Of a DNA stretch of 9,628 bases, positions 7,601 through 9,628 are shown piece by piece. The DNA comes from JANRLJ01 sp034437895 (lineage in GTDB: Bacteria > Chloroflexota > Anaerolineae > Aggregatilineales > Phototrophicaceae): contig DAOTTO010000110.1 in assembly GCA_034437895.1 (NCBI GenBank), forward strand, positions 1 through 9,628, given 5' to 3'. The notes under the pieces were generated by a model. It had not been told where the DNA came from. It searched no databases and saw nothing but the letters and a program-made list of their open reading frames with translations. A program made the position numbers and the translations under genes. Numbering within the stretch: position 1 is the first letter of the stretch; each line of letters starts with the position of its first letter.

Positions 7601-8734
7601 TGTCGAACAGCCGATTTCACTCTGATAGTTGCCGGGTACGTTGGCGATAATCGAATTTATACTCTCTGTTACCCAGCCTGTTTTCACATCGAAGATGAAT
7701 TGGACGGTTGTATCTTCCGCCAGCGCCAGCGGGATATCTGCTCCTCCCGGCGCAGCGTTCGCGCCAAAGTTTACATCCCACGTACCGTTGAGCGCGGCTT
7801 TATATTCATAATCGCCCGCCGGAAGATCAAAACTCCCGCGCCATAAATCCTCTTCCACATCGTAGGTCAAAAATGTGGATTCACATTCTGGTTGCCAATC
7901 GCCCGGACATCCCAAAAGGCTTTGAACTGTTCCCGCGATTGTGACCGATTCAGGATTTTCTAGTCCCGTTTCAGGCAACACTGCGACTGGCGCGGCTGCT
8001 GTCCCCGCGCTTTCCGGCATTCCGCCCACGCCAATCGTCATCACTGCGGAAACAGAATCCCACACGAAATTGACGACTGTACCGTCTTCATCCAACGTAA
8101 ACGGAATATCCGCACCGCCGGGTGCGCCATCCATCCCATAATTTACATCCCATGTTTCGTTTACGGCGACCTTCGCTTCATAGCTTCCTGCTGGAATAGC
8201 GTCCGTCGTGAAAATATAAACGCCATCGCCATCTGGGTCTTGCAGCCATGAGCGCAAACACGCCGGGTCCCAATCGTCTGATTCGCCGCCTGTCGAACAG
8301 CCGATTTCGCTCTGATAGCTGCCGGGTACGTTGGCAATAATTGAATTTATATTGTCCGTCACCCAACCCGTTTTATTGTCAAAGATAAATTGCACAATCG
8401 TATCTTCCGCCAGCGCCAGCGGGATATCTGCTCCCCCCGCTGCGGCGTTCAAGCCATAGCTGACATCCCATGCACCATTGATTGCCGCCTTATATTCGTA
8501 ATTACCTGCAGGAAGATCAAAACTCCCACGCCATAAATCCTCTTCGACATCGTAGGTCAAAAATGTGGATTCACATTCTGGTTGCCAATCGCCCGGACAG
8601 CCTAAAACACTCTGAACCGTCCCCGCTATCGTGACGGATTCAGGGTTTTCCCCTCCTTGAGCAAAAGCAACCGATACAAAAAGAAATATCACTAAAAAGA
8701 TACTGTATCGTTTAACCTGCCTCATAAACTTCAT
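4682..8734 (-). CDS. pulA: Secreted GH13 pullulanase with four X25-type N-terminal domains
   Basis: A debranching enzyme cleaving alpha-1,6 links in pullulan or starch, exported by Sec. The frame opens at 8746 (1354 codons), but ATG 8732-8734 follows GAGGA (8740-8744) and is the likelier start. Residue numbers count from 8746. The signal peptide is positively charged, then IFLVIFLFVSVAFA with cleavage near A29-Q30. Residues 36-240 and 266-470 are two tandem pairs of X25-type starch-binding-like domains, joined by an Ala/Pro linker (241-263). A pullulanase N2-like domain follows at about 480-600, a CBM48-like domain at 600-705, and the GH13 barrel from about 730. Barrel motifs: YNWGYDP-type FNWGYDP (832-838), DVVYNH (878-883), FRFD (nucleophile D952), YGEGW (acid/base E989), KHDN (D1120). 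The C-terminus is an all-beta domain. All catalytic residues are intact. Type I pullulanase is favoured over the related alpha-1,6-glucosidase; C50/C58 and C150/C163 may form disulfides. Confidence 0.92.
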   Translation of the reverse strand: MKFMRQVKRYSIFLVIFLFVSVAFAQGGENPESVTIAGTVQSVLGCPGDWQPECESTFLTYDVEEDLWRGSFDLPAGNYEYKAAINGAWDVSYGLNAAAGGADIPLALAEDTIVQFIFDNKTGWVTDNINSIIANVPGSYQSEIGCSTGGESDDWDPACLRSWLQDPDGDGVYIFTTDAIPAGSYEAKVAVNETWDVNYGMDGAPGGADIPFTLDEDGTVVNFVWDSVSAVMTIGVGGMPESAGTAAAPVAVLPETGLENPESVTIAGTVQSLLGCPGDWQPECESTFLTYDVEEDLWRGSFDLPAGDYEYKAALNGTWDVNFGANAAPGGADIPLALAEDTTVQFIFDVKTGWVTESINSIIANVPGNYQSEIGCSTGGEAGDWDPACLRSWLQDPDGDGIYAYVTEAIPAGSYEAKVAVNETWDVNYGMDGAPGGADIPFVVSEDNTAVYFIWDSESGAMTISVDGEGAPVVPRGNLALVSAHWVTEATIAWNIDAPEDGIYRLHYDPDGAIRLGLESIEGGEALQLTVNPDGLSDAVLEKFPHLTGFTAVTIDEADLALVPEILRGQIAISASDAEDVIYDAASIQIAGVLDDLYTYSGDLGITWAESIPTLTVWAPTARNVTLHLFDDGDFNTESTTFPMTLDDSSGAWSITGEADWVHKFYVYEVEVYVPSTGLVEQNLVSDPYSFSLSTNSTRSQIVDLNDPLFIPDGWDTLQKPELAAPEDIVIYELHIRDFSIFDMTVPEDYRGTYMAFTVNDSNGMTHLRSLADAGLTHLHVLPAFDIATINENAPRRREPDVNELAAFPSDSEEQQALINPLRDLDGFNWGYDPYHYTAPEGSYAINPDGGQRILEFRQMVESLNQNGLRVVMDVVYNHTNSAGQGAKSVLDRIVPGYYHRRDATTGAITNSTCCSNTATEHNMMERLMVDSVVTWATAYKVDSFRFDLMGHHMLRNMLRVREALDNLTLEEDGVDGQAIYLYGEGWNFGEVQDNARGINATQGNIGGSGIGVFNDRLRDAVRGGSPFGGRMEQGFITDLYFNPNGATPGTEEEQLARMLLFADQIRVGMAGNLSGYTFESADGTMLTGADLLYNGSPVGYTLDPQENIVYISKHDNETIWDIIQYKGLDVSVAEMVRMDNVGQSIVLLSQGVPFIQAGDDLLRSKSLDRNSYNSGDWFNRLDFTYQTNNWGVGLPSQGDNGDRWEEMIPLLADENRQVTPEDIENARQNFLEFLQIRRSSPLFRLQTADQVQEMLSFQNTGLDQLSGLIVMRLTDTQNVDPNYALVVSLFNASPDEITFTQADLMGMGLELHPVQVNSHDPIVQDAVFDPETGTFTVPARTTAVFVLGD
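7337..7957 (-). repeat. Second copy of a 690-bp-period tandem repeat in the pullulanase gene
   Basis: Encodes residues 264-470, collinear without gaps with residues 34-240 at an offset of exactly 230 residues (690 bases). By my hand count 176 of 207 residues are identical (about 85%). Each copy holds two related domains (GCPGDWQPEC... and GCSTGGE.GDWDPAC...), both ending in a GGADIP-containing motif. Confidence 0.9.
8027..8647 (-). repeat. First copy of the tandem repeat in the pullulanase gene
   Basis: Encodes residues 34-240, the partner of 7337-7957. Many DNA stretches of 20 bases or more are nearly identical between the copies, so the pair is a likely site of slippage, recombination or short-read misassembly. 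Confidence 0.9.
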
Positions 8735-8739
8735 CATTT

Positions 8740-8744
8740 TCCTC
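8740..8744 (-). promoter_or_regulatory. Shine-Dalgarno favouring pullulanase start at 8734
   Basis: GAGGA on the minus strand lies 5 bases before ATG 8732-8734 and 2 bases before ATG 8735-8737. It overlaps the upstream ATG at 8744-8746, which itself has no good site. A start at 8734 leaves a normal signal peptide beginning MKFMRQVKRY. Confidence 0.6.
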
Positions 8745-8766
8745 ATCTCAAAACACTATTGGCAAT

Positions 8767-8798
8767 AAAAAGCGGATAACGCGACATCCATTATCCGC
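8767..8798 (-). terminator. Intrinsic terminator after leuB
   Basis: On the minus strand GCGGATAA (8798-8791) pairs perfectly with TTATCCGC (8779-8772) around an 11-base loop, and TTTTT (8771-8767) follows. It lies about 50 bases after the leuB stop and just before the pullulanase gene. Confidence 0.85.
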
Positions 8799-8803
8799 CT
8801 GTA

Positions 8804-8809
8804 ATTATA
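8804..8809 (-). promoter_or_regulatory. Perfect TATAAT, possible pullulanase promoter -10
   Basis: TATAAT on the minus strand is 6 bases upstream of the leuB terminator hairpin. No TTGACA-like box lies 16-18 bases upstream and there is no TG extension. If used, the transcript would begin at or inside the hairpin, so the leader would carry the terminator. A short hairpin TTGGC/GCCAA (8825-8840) lies upstream in the same intergenic region. Confidence 0.3.
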
Positions 8810-8851
8810 GCGTTGGGTTTAAATTTGGCTATTACGCCAAGCCTGACAAAC

Positions 8852-9628
8852 CTAAAGCCGATTGATGACGTTTTCACCAAATTCAGTTGTGCTGGTATAG
8901 CTCCCCCCACGCGGCGCAATATCCGCCGTCCGAGCGCCTTCGGCTAAAGTTTCGTCAACGGCTTTTTCCAGTGCAGCGGCTTCTGCCTCCAAGCCGAGGC
9001 TGTAACGCAGCAGCATCGCCGAGCTTAAGATCATGCCAATTGGATTCGCTTTGCCCTGCCCGGCAATATCGGGCGCGGAACCATGCACCGGCTCATAGAG
9101 ACCAAATTTCTCCGCGCCAATTGAAGCTGAGGGCAGCATCCCCAAAGAGCCAGCCAGCACCGACGCTTCATCGCTCAGAATATCACCAAACATATTGCTG
9201 GCGACAATCACATCAAAGCTGGCAGGACGGGTCAGCAAGTGCATCGCGCACGAATCGACCAGCACATGATCGAGTTCGACATCAGCATAATCCTCATGTA
9301 GTTTAGTGACCGTCCTCCGCCACAACCGCATCGACGCAAGCACATTGGCTTTATCGACTGAGGTCAATTTGTTGCGTCTGCCCTGCGCGGCACGGAAGGC
9401 TACATCCGCCACGCGCTGAACTTCTGACACGGTATAAAGTTCGGTGTCATACGCGCTGTCACCATCACCTTGTTCTTGCTGCGGGCCAAAATAAATGCCG
9501 CCCGTGAGCTCGCGCACGAACAACATATCGACATTTTCCAGCAGATCAGGGCGCAGCGGCGTATGTTGCGCCAGCGCGGGATAAGCCTTTACTGGACGCA
9601 AATTGGCGAACAAGCCAAAATGCTGGCG
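8852..9628 (-). CDS. leuB: 3-isopropylmalate dehydrogenase, N-terminus cut by window edge
   Basis: Oxidative decarboxylation of 3-isopropylmalate with NAD in leucine biosynthesis, cytoplasmic. The frame is open to base 9628; the first visible residues are RQHFGLFANLRPVK, so about 95 N-terminal residues of a typical 355-residue LeuB lie outside, and the TTG at 9611-9613 is an internal Leu codon. Visible motifs, numbered from the first visible residue: RELTGGIYFG (35-44), SVDKANVL with catalytic K93, LVDSCAMHLL with D125, NMFGDILSDEASVLAGSLGMLPSAS with metal-binding D149 and D153, and EPVHGSAPDIAGQGKANPIG. The last is the LeuB signature, whereas isocitrate dehydrogenases differ here. The C-terminus is complete. 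The gene is followed by its own terminator, so it probably ends its transcription unit. Confidence 0.96.
   Translation of the reverse strand, partial: RQHFGLFANLRPVKAYPALAQHTPLRPDLLENVDMLFVRELTGGIYFGPQQEQGDGDSAYDTELYTVSEVQRVADVAFRAAQGRRNKLTSVDKANVLASMRLWRRTVTKLHEDYADVELDHVLVDSCAMHLLTRPASFDVIVASNMFGDILSDEASVLAGSLGMLPSASIGAEKFGLYEPVHGSAPDIAGQGKANPIGMILSSAMLLRYSLGLEAEAAALEKAVDETLAEGARTADIAPRGGSYTSTTEFGENVINRL

Noticed and set aside
7963..7977. LPETG in the pullulanase, a sortase-like motif
   Set aside because: It is internal, in the linker between domain pairs, and no membrane anchor and basic tail follow, so it is coincidental.
9611..9613. TTG as start codon of leuB
   Set aside because: The frame is open to the window edge and the LeuB family has about 95 more residues upstream, so this is an internal Leu codon.
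1..9628. tRNA, rRNA, CRISPR array, insertion sequence or transposase
   Set aside because: I looked for cloverleaf arms, regularly spaced short repeats and transposase motifs and saw none.

Overview
The window looks like chromosomal DNA of a free-living, probably mesophilic bacterium. I lean towards Chloroflexota (Anaerolineae-like). The grounds are a Clp_N/kinase-like fusion of a type I associate with that phylum, palindromic CCCTCTCC/GGGGAGGGG intergenic repeats, and a secreted multi-domain pullulanase. This placement is inference, because no rRNA or other marker gene is present.

Layout, left to right: (1) 1-114 is intergenic and carries two GC-rich palindromes of REP/MITE style. (2) 115-2143, minus strand, is a methionine-type operon. 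A SAM-I (S-box) riboswitch at 2032-2143 is followed by two hairpin/U-tract structures, then a PLP-dependent trans-sulfuration enzyme (start reassigned to 1886). Three bases further is a DUF5615 PIN-like protein with no recognisable antitoxin, and its end overlaps a 32-codon small ORF. (3) 2144-2306 is a divergent promoter region. (4) 2307-4616, plus strand, is a two-gene operon: a small stand-alone FHA protein (TTG start) and a 648-residue protein with an N-terminal Clp_N (Clp R) domain and a C-terminal APH/kinase-like domain with intact HGDLHxxN and IDF motifs. A hairpin at 4622-4655 separates it from the converging gene. (5) 4682-8746, minus strand, is a secreted GH13 pullulanase with four N-terminal X25-type domains in two near-identical tandem pairs. 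(6) 8747-8851 holds a strong terminator and a possible promoter. (7) 8852-9628, minus strand, is leuB, cut by the window edge.

How the genes fit together: leuB (leucine synthesis) and the trans-sulfuration enzyme (methionine/cysteine) are housekeeping genes, and the pullulanase supplies glucose polymers from outside the cell. The FHA/Clp_N-kinase pair is the best candidate for an undescribed system. One protein could phosphorylate and also bind a Clp-type substrate or adaptor, and the other has a phosphothreonine-reader fold, but the partner molecules are not visible. The second most unusual point is a PIN-like toxin-family protein placed directly behind a riboswitch-controlled biosynthetic gene, with Val where the family usually has an acidic residue.
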